From Prorocentrum cordatum (taxonomy: Eukaryota; Sar; Dinophyceae; Prorocentrales; Prorocentraceae), in NCBI GenBank assembly GCA_963575745.1, contig CAUYUJ010003625.1, positions 322,135 through 359,634 of the forward strand: DNA of 37,500 nt. Reading direction: 5' to 3'. Positions 27,084 to 36,659 of the stretch are shown here, piece by piece. A model generated the notes under the pieces. The model was not told where the DNA came from. It did no database searches and saw only the letters and a list, made by a program, of their open reading frames with translations. The translations under genes and the position numbers were made by a program. The stretch's first letter is position 1. Each line of letters opens with the position of its first letter.

Positions 27084-27286
27084 GTCCGCCTGATACCAGT
27101 CGGGGCTCTTGTGTCAGATATAGCTGAACAAATCGAGTACTCGAGCACACAAGTGGACTCAGGGAACTTATCGCTGCAACTATTTATGGAAAAAGATGTT
27201 CCCAATAAGTTATCTTTTCTGAACAAAATAAGTCCCAAATAAGTTCCGTAAGTTCCCGAGCCCCCCTGCCCGCCGCGGCCCCTCGG
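27084..27286. other. AT-richer spacer upstream of the LINE
   Basis: Contains AATAAGT words (GTTCCCAATAAGTTATC, GTCCCAAATAAGTTCCG) at 27199-27251. No gene. Confidence 0.4.
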
Positions 27287-27357
27287 GCTCGTCCTTGAAT
27301 GGGTTGTGCAATGGAGGAGGGAGGCGGAATAGGAGGCGGAGTGGGAGGATCAAGAGA

Positions 27358-27486
27358 GTGAGAGTGATGATGATGCTGATGATGACGATGTTGATGATGA
27401 TGGAGAGGATGAGGATGATCATGATGATGATGATGATGACGGTGATGATGACGGTGATGGTGATGGTGATGTTGATGATTGACGAT
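27358..27486. repeat. TGATGA microsatellite, copy 1
   Basis: Degenerate TGA/TGG/GAT triplet tract. Its minus-strand reading as a run of Ile/His is not taken as coding. Confidence 0.9.
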
Positions 27487-27929
27487 GCTTTTTCTCGCCC
27501 CCAATTAGACTCCGAGCGTGGGTCGACCCACTCGGTGGTGACCTCGAGGGTCACCTTGAACGTGGCCCTCTTTGGGTGGCTGTAGTCGCACTGGTCGACG
27601 TCGGGACTTGGTGGCCCTCCTGAACCATACATCGTCAGGAAGGCCTTCTTCAACCATGGGTTGGTCACGTCCTCGATGCACTTCCACTCCTGCTCGACCT
27701 TCTTGACCCGCTTCTCGGGCGGCTGGAAAATCTGGATCAGGTAGTCGCCGCCGCGCTCGGGCTTCTTGCCGGGTTCGGCGCGCGCGGCCTCTCTCGGCGG
27801 GCTCGGAGGCGACCCCTCGGGAGTCCACGGGGCGGGCGTCTCGGCCTCGGCCTCTGCCATGGCGCGAAGGGCCTCGGCCTCTTGCATGGCTCTCGTCGGC
27901 GGGGGAGTGCGCGGGGCGCTGGATGACAT
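27486..27929 (-). CDS. Unrecognised protein or exon, intact copy
   Basis: From an ATG at 27927-27929: MSSSAPRTPPPTRAM, an Ala/Glu-rich stretch, then GGDYLIQIFQPPEKRVKKVE, CIEDVTNPWLKKAFLTMYG, CDYSHPKRATFKVTLEV and TTEWVDPRSESNWG. The last 90 residues look like a small folded alpha/beta domain. They recur, decayed, in the second unit and again near 31.0 kb. I do not recognise the family. The frame runs on into the TGATGA tract, so the true end is uncertain. It may be one exon of a longer gene. Confidence 0.45.
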
Positions 27930-28259
27930 GGCGAGCGGGGGAGTGTGCGGGGCCTGGGATGATATCAAACCGCAGCTTTGGGCCACTGGCAAAGGTATGC
28001 ACACATATGGGGTCAGCACCGTTTCAGCGGGTGAGCCGCTGTGGCGAAACCAAAATGACGATGCCAAGAAGGCGGATGTCTGTGATTGTGATGATGTCGA
28101 TGCGGGTGTAGGACGGAGGAATGACATTTTTTGCCCAACCATCCTGTGGTGTTGGGCCCTCGTCGTCGTCGTCCTCCTTGGCCCCTCGGGCTCGTCCTTG
28201 AATGGGTTGTGCAATGGAGGAGGGAGGAGGAATAGGAGGCGGAGTGGGAGGATCAAGAG

Positions 28260-28436
28260 AGTGAAAGTGATGATGATGCTGATGATGATGATGTTGATGA
28301 CGACGAGACGGATGAGGATGATCATGCTGATGATGATGAAGATGATGATGATGATCATGCTGATGATGATGATGACGGTGATGATGACGGTGATGGTGAT
28401 GGTGAGGGTGAGGGCGATGTTGATGATTGACGATGC
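28260..28436. repeat. TGATGA microsatellite, copy 2
   Basis: Same position in the second duplication unit, longer than in the first. Confidence 0.9.
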
Positions 28437-28965
28437 TTTTTTCCCGCCATCAATTAAACTCCGAGCGTGGGTCGACCCACTCAGTCTCTACTTCGAGGGT
28501 CACCTTGCACGTGGCCCTCAGATGGGTGCCCTCCTGAACCATACATGTTCAGGAAGGCGGCCTTCAACCATGGGTTTCCTCGATGCACTTCCACGTCTGC
28601 TCGACCTTCTTGACCCGCTGGAAGATCTCGATCAGGTAGTCGCCGCCGCGCTCGGGCTTCGTCTCGGGTTCGGCGCGCGCGGCCTCTGCCATGGCTCTCG
28701 GCGGGCTCGGAGGCGGCGGGCTCGGGGGAGTCCACGGGGCGCGACTCGTCTCGGCTTCGGCGCGCACGGCCTCGGCCTCTGCCATGGCTCTCGTCGGCAG
28801 GAGCGGGGGAGTGCGCGGGGCGCGACTCGTCTCGGCTGCGGCGCGCGCGGCCTCGGCCTCTGCCATGGCTCCCGAGAGCGGGGGAGTGCGCGGGGCGCGG
28901 GAACGCGGGCTTGACATCAGACCGCAAGTTTGGGCCACTGGCAAAGGTAGGCACACATATCACTT
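28437..28965 (-). pseudogene. Second copy of the unrecognised exon, decayed
   Basis: Reads GGDYLIEIFQRVKKVEQTWKCIEE and KAAFLNMYGSGGH but lacks the DVTNP and DVDQCDYSH stretches of the first copy through deletions that change frame. The N-terminal part is expanded by repeats of a Thr-Ser-Arg-Ala-Pro-Arg-Thr-Pro-Pro unit. Confidence 0.55.
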
Positions 28966-29134
28966 ATGCGGGGCCAGAGCGGATACGCGCACCGCTTCAG
29001 CGGGTGAACCGCTGTGACGAAACCAAAATGACGATACCAAAAAGGCGGATGTCTGTGATTGTGATGATGTCGATGCGGGTGTAGGAAGGAGGAATGACAT
29101 TTTTTGCCCAACCATCCTGTGGTGTTGGGCCCTC

Positions 29135-29195
29135 GTCGTCGTCGTCGTCCTCCTCCTCCTCCTTCTCCTCCTCCTCCTTCTCCTCCCCCCCACCT
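29135..29195. repeat. (GTC)n and (TCC)n tract
   Basis: CGTCGTCGTC followed by CCTCCTCCTCCTTCTCC. A purine-rich counterpart lies at 33010-33080 in inverted position. Confidence 0.9.
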
Positions 29196-29572
29196 TCTAG
29201 TTCTAATTCACAAGTCCCTGAGTCCCCTCGAGGCCCCTGGTCCCCGACCACGCCCCAGGGAGCAAAGCCGCCCCGCGAGGGCGGGGAGGGCCGCGCCCTA
29301 TTCATGTTTCACCGTGGTCGGAGACAGGGCACCACCCCCATGTTTCACCTACTCATGTTTCCCATGTTTCACCCCCACCCCTGCGCCCCCGCCTTTCAAG
29401 GGGGAAGCCTTCGTTCTCGAGGTCGAGGACATGGCAACGGTGCGTAAGAGAGTGCGGCCGTTTCGGACATGTTTCCTTACTTATGTGCGCTTAAACGGAG
29501 GGGGGTGGGGGGCCGATGTGACGACGACGGCGACGACGACGACGATGACGACGACGACGACGACGACTGCGA
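29196..29572. other. No gene recognised; CATGTTTCAC words
   Basis: CATGTTTCACC or CATGTTTCCC words recur at 29303, 29338, 29353 and 29362. 29517-29575 is a GACGAC tract. Confidence 0.5.
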
Positions 29573-30893
29573 AAAGGCCCCAGTGGCAGGGCTCGCTCGG
29601 GCCATTTCGGCACACCCCGCACGAGGATCGCGGCCCCATAGGGAGCTCCACCGAAGGCCCCAGTGGCAATGTTCGCACGGCGGCCTCGGGCCATTTCGGC
29701 GCACCCCCCTCACGAGGATCGTGGCCCTGTGGGGAGCTCCACCGAAGGCCCCAGTGGCAGGGTTCGCATGGCGGCCTCGGGCCATTTCGGCACACCCGCC
29801 ACGAGGACCGAGGCCCCATAGGGAGCTCCACCGAAGGCCTCCGCGGCATGGTTCGCATGGCGGCCTCGGGCCATTTCGGCGCACCCCTCACGAGGACCAT
29901 GGCCCCATAGGGAGCTCCACCGAAGGCCCCAGTGGCAGGGTTCGCATGGCGGCCTCGGGCCATCACACCCCTCACGCGGATCGTGCCCCTGCGGGGAGCT
30001 CCACCGAAGGCCCCAGTGGCAGGGTTGGCATGGCGGCCTCGGGCCATTTCGGCACACCCCTCACCAGGACCGTGGCCCCATCGGGGGCTCCACCGAAGGC
30101 CCCAGTGGCAGGGTTCGCATGGCGGCCTCGGGCCATTTCGGCACACCCCTCACGAGGATCGTGGCCCTGTGGGGAGCTCCACCGAAGGCCCCAGTGGCAG
30201 GGTTCGCATGGCGGCCTCGGGCCATTTCGGCACACCCTTCACGAGGGTCGTGGCCCCATAGGGAGCTCCACCGAAGGCCCCAGTGGCAGGGTTCGCATGG
30301 CGGCCTCGGGCCATTTCGGCACACCCGCCACGAGGATCGTGGCCCTGTGGGGAGCTCCACCGAAGGCCCCAGTGGCAGGGTTCGCATGGCGGCCTCGGGC
30401 CATTCCGGCACACCACTCACGAGGATCGTGGCCCCATAGGGGGCTCCACCGAATGCCCCAGCGGCAGGGTTAGCATGGCGGCCTCGAGCCATTTCGGCAC
30501 ACCCCTCACGCGGATCGTGGCCCTGCGGGGGGCTCCACCGGAGGCCCCAGTGGCAGGGTTCGCATGGCGGCCTCGGGCCATTCCGGCACACCACTCACGA
30601 GGATCGTGGCCCTGTGGGGAGCTCCACCGAAGGCCCCAGTGGCAGGGTTAGCATGGCGGCCTCGGGCCATTCCGGAGCGCCCCTCACGAGGACCGTGGCC
30701 CCATAGGGAGCTCCACCGGAGGCCCCAGTGGCAGGGTTCGCATGGCGGCCTCGGGCCATTTCGGCACACCACTCACGAGGATCGTGGCCCTGTGGGGAGC
30801 TCCACCGAAGGCCCCAGTGGCAGGGTTAGCCTGGCGGCCCTGGGCCACACACCCCTCACACGGTTCATAGCATCATAGGGAGCTCCACCGAAA
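29573..30893 (-). repeat. 89-bp minisatellite array 1, about 15 units
   Basis: Unit AGGCCCCAGTGGCAGGGTTC..GGCCATTTCGGCACACC..CACGAGGATCGTGGCCC..GGGAGCTCCACCGA recurs with starts near 29655, 29745, 29835, 29924, 30008, 30097 and 30186, then on to 30890. The unit of about 89 bp is not a multiple of three, so translated peptides rotate through all frames and strands; this is not a protein repeat. Orientation is given relative to array 2. Confidence 0.95.
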
Positions 30894-31130
30894 GCGGTAC
30901 CCACCACGCGGTGCCCACCACGCGGCCCTTCGCCCATGGACGACGGCGAGGGCCGAACCCAGTCCTCAACAATATGAAGGGCCACGGTGAAAGTGACCTT
31001 CTTCCAGATCCTGCCCTCGGTGTCACGAGTGGAAATACCAGCGCGTACATCGTGAGAAGGGCATCCTTCAACCACGCGTGGTTGAAGGATGCCTTTCTCG
31101 CGATGCACCAGGCCACCTTGAGGGCCGTCT
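30894..31130 (-). pseudogene. Third, diverged copy of the unrecognised exon
   Basis: Minus strand reads ASFNHAWLKDALLTMYA, then in another frame EGRIWKKVTFTVALHIVEDW, echoing NPWLKKAFLTMYG and KRATFKVTLEVTTEW of the copy at 27.5 kb. It is interrupted by a frame change and meets the 58-nt palindrome. Confidence 0.5.
31048..31105. repeat. 58-nt spacerless palindrome
   Basis: Centre at 31076/31077 (CCACGCGTGG). Bases 31048-31076 pair with 31077-31105 with two mismatches. The left arm is part of the third exon copy; the right arm is its inverted copy. Confidence 0.95.
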
Positions 31131-31356
31131 TGAATCATCAGGGGCCATCTTGGGAACCGCTCGGGGCCAATCCTGCTGGTTTCGTGGCCCTCCCCCCGTC
31201 GCTCCCTCATGGGCCCCAATCGGGGCCTGTCGCCCGTGACGCCCCAGAGTGTTTGGCGTCAGGCGCGGCCCCGTCGAGCGCCCATTGGGGGGAGTGACAC
31301 CAAGGCCCTAGGGGGGGCCTGCTCGGAGCCCGAGCCTTCTCCGCCCCCCCCCCCCG

Positions 31357-32121
31357 ATGCCGTTTTGGCACTGGATCGAACGGCGCCCTTTACTGCGCGA
31401 GGGCGCGAGCGGCATCCTGCGACGCGCGATCCGCGCGATGATGGACGCCACGTACGCTGCCGACACATACAACTACAACGGCACGTGGGCCGATGCAACG
31501 TTGGCGACCTTCCTGTTCGAAGCTGAGTGCTACCCAGCCGCCCTCGATGCATGCATGAGGCTGCGTCTCGACCCGCGCACCGTCTGGGGCGACTTCGGCC
31601 ACTTCGCTGTCATGGCGCCAGAGTGCGGGTTCGAGCCGTCCGAGCAGGCCCGCGCCCACTACTGCTGGATCTTCGCCGACATCGATGCGAGCATGAAGCA
31701 GCTGCCAGCGGCCGCCCACAAGCCCGACGGCGTCTCCGACGACAAGCCCGACTACAACAAGTACGACGGCATCCTCGACGGCAACTCCGACAGCAAGCCC
31801 GACGGCATCTCCGACGGCCAGCCCCGCGCACCAGCAGGACCTTCGGCCGCGCCCTCGTCCTCAGCACGGTTGTTCAGCGTACCAGCAAGACCTTCGGCCG
31901 CGCCCTCGTCCTCCGCATCGCACACAGGGCAGTGCCGACAGGGCAGCGGCTGGTTTCGCGAGAGGGCGGGCAACCCAAAGGGGCCTCGCTGGGGCGGTAG
32001 GGGCGGGACGACGTCTGCCAACGCGCAGTGGCATTCGGGTCTGCACAAGGCTCGGCGAGAGGGCTGGGAAGCCGAGTGCAGGAGGCTTTACAAGAAGCCG
32101 CCCAGTGCGGCTCAGAAGTAG
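31357..32121 (+). CDS. Unrecognised 254-residue protein
   Basis: The ATG follows a C run. The first 120 residues (MPFWHWIERRPLL, WADATLATFLFEAECYPAAL, YCWIFADIDASMKQL) look globular, helical and Trp/Tyr-rich. Then come Lys-Pro-Asp-Gly repeats (KPDGVSDDKPDYNKYDGI, SKPDGISDGQP) and two copies of RPSAAPSSSA-like sequence, ending basic (GPRWGGRGG, HKARREGWEAECRRLYKK). It lies between the two inverted 89-bp arrays. No family recognised. It may be a host gene or part of an unknown element; the good start and balanced composition favour a real protein. Confidence 0.5.
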   Translation: MPFWHWIERRPLLREGASGILRRAIRAMMDATYAADTYNYNGTWADATLATFLFEAECYPAALDACMRLRLDPRTVWGDFGHFAVMAPECGFEPSEQARAHYCWIFADIDASMKQLPAAAHKPDGVSDDKPDYNKYDGILDGNSDSKPDGISDGQPRAPAGPSAAPSSSARLFSVPARPSAAPSSSASHTGQCRQGSGWFRERAGNPKGPRWGGRGGTTSANAQWHSGLHKARREGWEAECRRLYKKPPSAAQK

Positions 32122-32252
32122 GCGTTACTTTTACTTCAATTAGACTTCGGTGCTGCTTCAGCACTGGCTGCATCAAATGCAAAAAATAGCCCGGCGAATG
32201 ACCCGACCATATGCAGTTGTGAATACCGCAATTGTGATGCCATCTTCGCCCG

Positions 32253-33008
32253 TGCTCCCTATGGGGCCACGAAAAGTGTGAGGGGTGTGCCAAAATGGGG
32301 CGCGTACCGCATGCGGGCTGCGCCACTGGGATCTTGGGTGGAGCTCCCTATGGGGCCACGAAACGTGTGAGGGGTGTGCCAAAATTGGGCGCGTACCGCA
32401 TGCGGGCTGCGCCACTGGGGCCTAAGGGGGAGCCTGCTATGGGGCCACGAAGCGTGCAAGGGGTGTGCCAAAATTGGGCGCGTACCGCATGCGGGCTGCG
32501 CCACTGGAGCCTACGGTGGAGCTCCGTATGGGGCCACAAAACGTATGAGGAGTGTGCCAAAATCGGGCGCGTGCCGCACGCGGGCGGCGCCATTGGGACC
32601 ATAGGTGGAGCTCCCTATGGGGCCACGAAGCGTGTGATGGGGTGTACCAACATTGGGCGCGTACCGCATGCGGGCTGCGCCACTGGGACCATAGGTGGAG
32701 CTCCCTATGGGGCCGCGAAACGTGTGAGGGGTGTGCCAACATTGTGCGCGTACCGCATGCGGGCTGCGCCACTGGGACCTTGGGTGGAGTTCCGCATGGG
32801 GCCACGAAGCGTGTCAGAGGTGTGCCAACATTTGGCGCGTACCGCATGCGGGCTGCGTCACTGCGGCCTAAGTTGGAGCTCCCTATGGGGCCACGAAGCG
32901 TGTGAGGGGTGTGCCAAAATGGGGCGCGCACCGCATGCGGGCTGCGCCACTGGGACCATAGGTGGAGCTCCCGAGCTCCGTATGGGGCCACGAAACGCGT
33001 GAGAGGTG
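32253..33008 (+). repeat. 89-bp minisatellite array 2, about 9 units, inverted relative to array 1
   Basis: Landmark GGGGCC(A/G)CGAA at 32263, 32352, 32441, 32530, 32619, 32709, 32798, 32887 and 32984. The unit GGTGGAGCTCCCTATGGGGC..CGTGTGAGGGGTGTGCC..CCGCATGCGG..TGCGCCACTGGG matches the reverse complement of array 1 in order and length. The last unit has an 8-bp duplication (CGAGCTCC). Confidence 0.95.
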
Positions 33009-33290
33009 AAGATGATGGTGGGAGGAAGGAGGAGGGGAGAGAGGAGGAGGAGGAAGGAGAGGAGAGGAGAGGAGGAGGAACGCGGGGCGCCGTCTCTTCA
33101 AAACGAAGTCCCAACACCACAGGATGGTTGGGAAATAGCCCTCGCATCCCCGTCCTCGTCGTCCTCGTCGCCCTTGTCGTCGTCGTCGTCGTTGTCCTCG
33201 GCGTCCTCGTCTTCGTCCTTGTCGTTGTCCCCGTCGTCGTCGTCGTCGCCGTCGTCGTCCTCGTCGGCCCCCACCCCCCCCCCCACCGCA
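33009..33290. repeat. Purine tract, inverted copy of the CATCCTGTGGTGTTGGG fragment, and (GTC)n tract
   Basis: 33010-33080 is GGAGGA-rich. 33108-33131 (CCCAACACCACAGGATGGTTGGG) is the reverse complement of the fragments at 28132 and 29106. 33149-33275 is a GTC/CTC triplet tract; its minus strand would encode a run of Asp and Glu, not taken as coding. Confidence 0.85.
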
Positions 33291-33325
33291 AACTTCGCGG
33301 CTTCCCCGCTCCCGCGTGTTGTTTC

Positions 33326-33340
33326 AGCGGCGTCCCCGCT
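33326..33340 (+). other. AGCGG..CCGCT hairpin
   Basis: AGCGG, 5-nt loop CGTCC, CCGCT, directly after TGTTTC. Same stem as the hairpins at 34565 and 37056. Confidence 0.5.
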
Positions 33341-33741
33341 ATGTTGTGTTTCAGCTGAGTTTATATTCAGCGCGGGTGTCATATTCGAAACTACGGATAT
33401 TGCGATTGCGAGTTCAATTCGAAACGTGCGAACATTCCGATTGTGAGGATCTCTCAAGCCATTCGTCCGAAAACGCCCTGCTCTGCTGCCACCAATTCCC
33501 CCGCTACCAGGCCGGGGGGAGGGGGGGGGGGCGCGCAGGAGGCGAGGGGGATGTATAGGAGAAGAGGCAGGCAGGCGAACACGACGACGACGACGACGAC
33601 TCGACGACGACGACGGCAACGGTTGCACCGACTCCCAAACAGCGCTTGCACTGAAGGCCGACCACTGTGGTTGGGTCTAGCAGGGCCGAGCTGCGGGCCG
33701 ATATCGCACAGATCAGAGTGGCCCGATCACTCCCAGTCCCC

Positions 33742-33785
33742 GACGATCTCGTATGTGACCATCGATGGTCACATACGAGATCGTC
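33742..33785. repeat. 44-nt perfect palindrome
   Basis: Centre at 33763/33764 (CCATCGATGG). Bases 33742-33763 are the exact reverse complement of 33764-33785, with no spacer and no mismatch. Confidence 0.97.
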
Positions 33786-33885
33786 TGATCAGGCGGACCT
33801 TCTTCAGGCGCAAACCGACGGGCGGGTGGTCTGGCATGATCGGGCGCACAAGTCTCTCGAAGGTCGTGCGAAGCCCGACTCGTGT

Positions 33886-33951
33886 ACGAAAAAGCTGTAG
33901 CATATGTTCGACTGCATCGATGCAGTCGAACATCTGCTACAGCTTTTTCGT
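33886..33951. repeat. 66-nt palindrome, one mismatched pair
   Basis: Centre at 33918/33919 (GCATCGATGC). Arms of 33 nt pair with a single mismatch and no spacer. It lies 100 nt from the 44-nt palindrome. Confidence 0.97.
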
Positions 33952-34007
33952 CCGCTCCTCGGGCGCAAGGGTTTCGATCGGCTCATCGGTCGGGTCGAGC
34001 AGCGCAC

Positions 34008-34045
34008 TCGATCGGCTCCTCGATCGGCTTCTCGATCGGCTCCTG
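34008..34045. repeat. 12-bp tandem repeat, three units
   Basis: CTCGATCGGCTC, CTCGATCGGCTT and CTCGATCGGCTC in a row. Confidence 0.9.
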
Positions 34046-34163
34046 CCACTGCTAGCGGCCGATCGCGCGGGCTCCTCCATGGTCGCCCGCTCAGGCCCCA
34101 TGGCCATGCAACCGAGTGGGATTCGGCGCAGCAAATTAGAAAGCGAGCGCTCGTGAGTCAAAG

Positions 34164-34290
34164 ACATGCGGAGGAGGACGAGGGAGAAGATGATACTCAT
34201 TATGATTGGGGTGGTGGCGATGTGGATGATAAGAAGGATGGTGAGGATGTTGATGAGGATGATGGCGACGACGACGACGATGGTGCGCTG
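34164..34290. repeat. GATGAG/GGATGA microsatellite-like tract
   Basis: Degenerate GAT/GAG/GAC triplets. Confidence 0.75.
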
Positions 34291-34563
34291 CTATGGCGAA
34301 ACAGAACATATTGCGCGCATGGGGCGGCATCGCCGCATCGCCAGGTGTGACAGGGGATGCTTACATTGACGTATGAGGAGGGGGCATGTGACAGAAGGGT
34401 GCATAGCAGCATCGCTGATGCATCCTGGGTTCTCTCTGGTCGTTGGCCCTCCTCCCCGCCCCCCTTATCCGTCTCGTCCTCCTTCCCCACCCGCGCCTTC
34501 TCCCCCCCGCCCCTCCCCCGACCCCATCCCCACCGCCCTCCCCCCCTAGCGGTGCCACCGACG

Positions 34564-34580
34564 CAGCGGCTTTTCCGCTG
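34564..34580 (+). other. CAGCGG..CCGCTG hairpin in the 5' leader
   Basis: CAGCGG, loop CTTTT, CCGCTG, followed by GCCCAAGAGC; the ATG of the next gene is at 34598. A near-identical hairpin precedes the RING gene at 37034. Confidence 0.6.
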
Positions 34581-34597
34581 GCCCAAGAGCAGCGACC

Positions 34598-36332
34598 ATG
34601 TCGCAGACACTGATGGCGCGCATTGGCGCCGTGCGACTTCTCCTGCAGGACATGACTGGCTCGCCTCGCCACGAGTCCATATCGCAGGTGCAGGCGAACG
34701 CCTTGGAGACCCTGGTTGCGAGGGAGCAGGCAGGTCTTTCGGACGACCAGAAGGCGAGTGCAACGGCCCTCGTCTCCCATGCGAACTGGCGCGGCCGCCG
34801 CGGCCTGAACGTCTTGCAGGCCCTGGCGCCCATTGCACATGGGCCGATGGGCCCCGCGCGGCAGCGCGCGAAAAGCCAGAACTTCTTGGCCCTGACGAAC
34901 CGCGTCACAGCGGCAGGGCGGGGCCGCCTGCTCGAGGAAGGGGTTCCACCGAGCGCAGTTCAGAGCACGCTGGCGCAACGCATCATTCGCCTGGGGGGGC
35001 GCGCATGCGGACGAGTATTCGCTGAAGCTTGCTAACCCGGCCTTCATGCTCATCGCCATGCCCGATCGGGTCGAGACCATGTCCTACTACGAGAAGAAGA
35101 AGTGCTACGACAACTTCAAGACGGCGTACCACCGCGTGGCGGAGAAGTCGCCGCGGCCCAGCGCCTATATGCTGGAGCTCCCGCAGACGCCTCTGGACCT
35201 CCTGGCGTCGTTCCCGACGGTCTACCATGCCGCGTTCTCGGCAAAGCCTGGGGGCGGCCCAGCAGCGTGCCCCCTGGACATGCGACTCCTTCGAGACTTG
35301 GAGGCATCCTATCGGCGCCGCGGTGCCGCGCCCGCCTGCTCGGACCGCACCAGCGGCGCGGCGTCGCAGGAGCTGGCCACCAGGGCGCCTCCGAACCAGA
35401 TGGAGCAGTACATGCAACAGCAGATGCAGCAGATGCAACAGATGACGCAGATGATGCAGATGGCTTTCGGCGCGGCGGCGGGAAGCATGCGAGGGGGCCA
35501 GAGCGCGGCGCCGACAGGGGGCGGCGATCTCTTGGACAACCTGACGGTGTTCGGCGCGAATCGGCGGCCTGGTAGACACCCTGCTCTCGCCACGACGGGT
35601 GCGGCTCGCGCGGGCTCGAGCGATGCGTTGGCGAGCCTTCCACAGGCCGCGGCGCCGACCGCGGGATCGCAGCACGCTGGCCCGCCCAACGTGACATCGT
35701 CAGCAGAGGGGTCGCAGCAGATCGCGGCGTCGGCAGCGGCGCCCCCGACCCAGTCGCAGCCGATCGTGGCGTCGGCAGCGGCGCCCCCGACCCAGTCGCA
35801 GCCGATCGCGGCGTCGGCAGCGGCGAGCGCGCCGCCAGCCGCTGAGCCAGCCGTCGAGCTCGCGCGGCCCTTGAGGATGGACATCGGGACACAGGTCGAG
35901 GAGGCCATGAAAATGATGCTGCATAAGAAGAATACGAAGCAGGCGAAGAAGCGCCCAGCGGCATGCCAGGCGGCCGACGAGCGCGAGCAAGAGAACGTGG
36001 ACGGTGATCAGGGGGAGGTGGGGGACCAGCGTTCGTCACCGAAGGCCAGAGGACGGCCAAAGGCGAAGACGGCGGCGAAGCCGAAAGCCAAGCCCGAGGA
36101 CGCGGCGACGACGACGCCCATGTCCAAGCCCAAGGTCCAGGCGCTCATTTCCGACATCGTTGTGTGGACGGGCTCGGACGGGAGCGTCAACAAGAACACG
36201 TTCGCATCGAGGATGTACTCCAGGGCCAAGAAGCGGGCAGCTGACGACGGCTACTCGCATGATGCATCGGTCGAGGTAGCGAAGAAGGCCTACGGCGCGG
36301 CAGCCGCGATGTGGGATGCCAAGTGCAGCTGA
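34598..36332 (+). CDS. Gln-rich, Ala/Pro-rich protein with AT-hook-like motif; one frameshift
   Basis: The first 130 codons (MSQTLMARIGAVRLLLQDMT..) run to a run of seven G (34993-34999). With one G fewer the frame continues as AHADEYSLKLANPAFMLIAM into the second frame (35046-36332), so this is one gene broken by a homopolymer indel or a consensus error. Features in order: a globular N-terminal part, YYEKKKCYDNFKTAYHRVAE, a Gln/Met-rich coiled stretch (MEQYMQQQMQQMQQM), a 14-residue tandem repeat (AASAAAPPTQSQPI), a basic part with KARGRPKAK (AT-hook core GRP) and a C-terminal block ending AAAAMWDAKCS. Nuclear DNA binding is an inference. No family recognised. Confidence 0.7.
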
Positions 36333-36659
36333 TCGCGGGCGCGTTGAGCTGCGCGCCCAGCCTGCCTTTGCACTGGATGGGATCTGGGAGGGTAGGGAGG
36401 ATGAGGGGGACAAGGAGGAGGGTGAGGAGGAGGAGCAAGCACCGTGTCTAAGATGCACGCGAGCCCCGCACCGTCGGGGCTGTGTGCATCGCGCCTGGGC
36501 CTATGCATGCAGAGCCAGCCGCGTTCGGGGCACAACCTAATGCGTGCCCAATCAAAGAGCCCCCAGATAAGCCCAGAGGAAGAGGCGGTGGGTGGGGGGG
36601 GGGGCTGTCGCCCGCGGGCGAACACTTGGGTGCCCTTTCCTGCCACATCGCCAGCATGA
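36333..36659. other. Intergenic; no gene
   Basis: Purine-rich at 36385-36435 and a G run at 36593-36603. Nothing else was recognised. Confidence 0.5.

Larger units (their letters stand above)
27287..29150. repeat. Two-unit tandem duplication, about 900 bp each
   Basis: GCCCCTCGGGCTCGTCCTTG at about 27281 recurs at about 28181. A TGATGA tract, an exon-like segment and the CAGCGGGTGA.CCGCTGTG.CGAAACC segment (28020 and 28997) follow in the same order in both, and both end in GCCCAACCATCCTGTGGTGT (about 28132 and 29106). Unit 2 has several deletions. Confidence 0.8.
33443..34156 (+). other. Open region without a recognised product
   Basis: A 237-codon plus frame and shorter minus frames overlap here and include a CGA triplet tract (33577-33620) and two palindromes. 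No motif was seen on either strand, so no gene is called. Confidence 0.3.

Noticed and set aside
27210-27486. Hydrophobic Ile-rich tail that looks like membrane segments
   Set aside because: It is the minus-strand reading of a TGATGA microsatellite.
29573-33008. Repetitive proteins such as GGLGPFRHTPHEDRG or GPRPPCEPCHWGLRW
   Set aside because: Both come from the 89-bp minisatellite, whose length is not a multiple of three, so the same peptides appear in all frames.
33098-33628. Asp/Glu-rich protein on the minus strand
   Set aside because: It is the translation of a GTC triplet tract, with no flanking conserved sequence.
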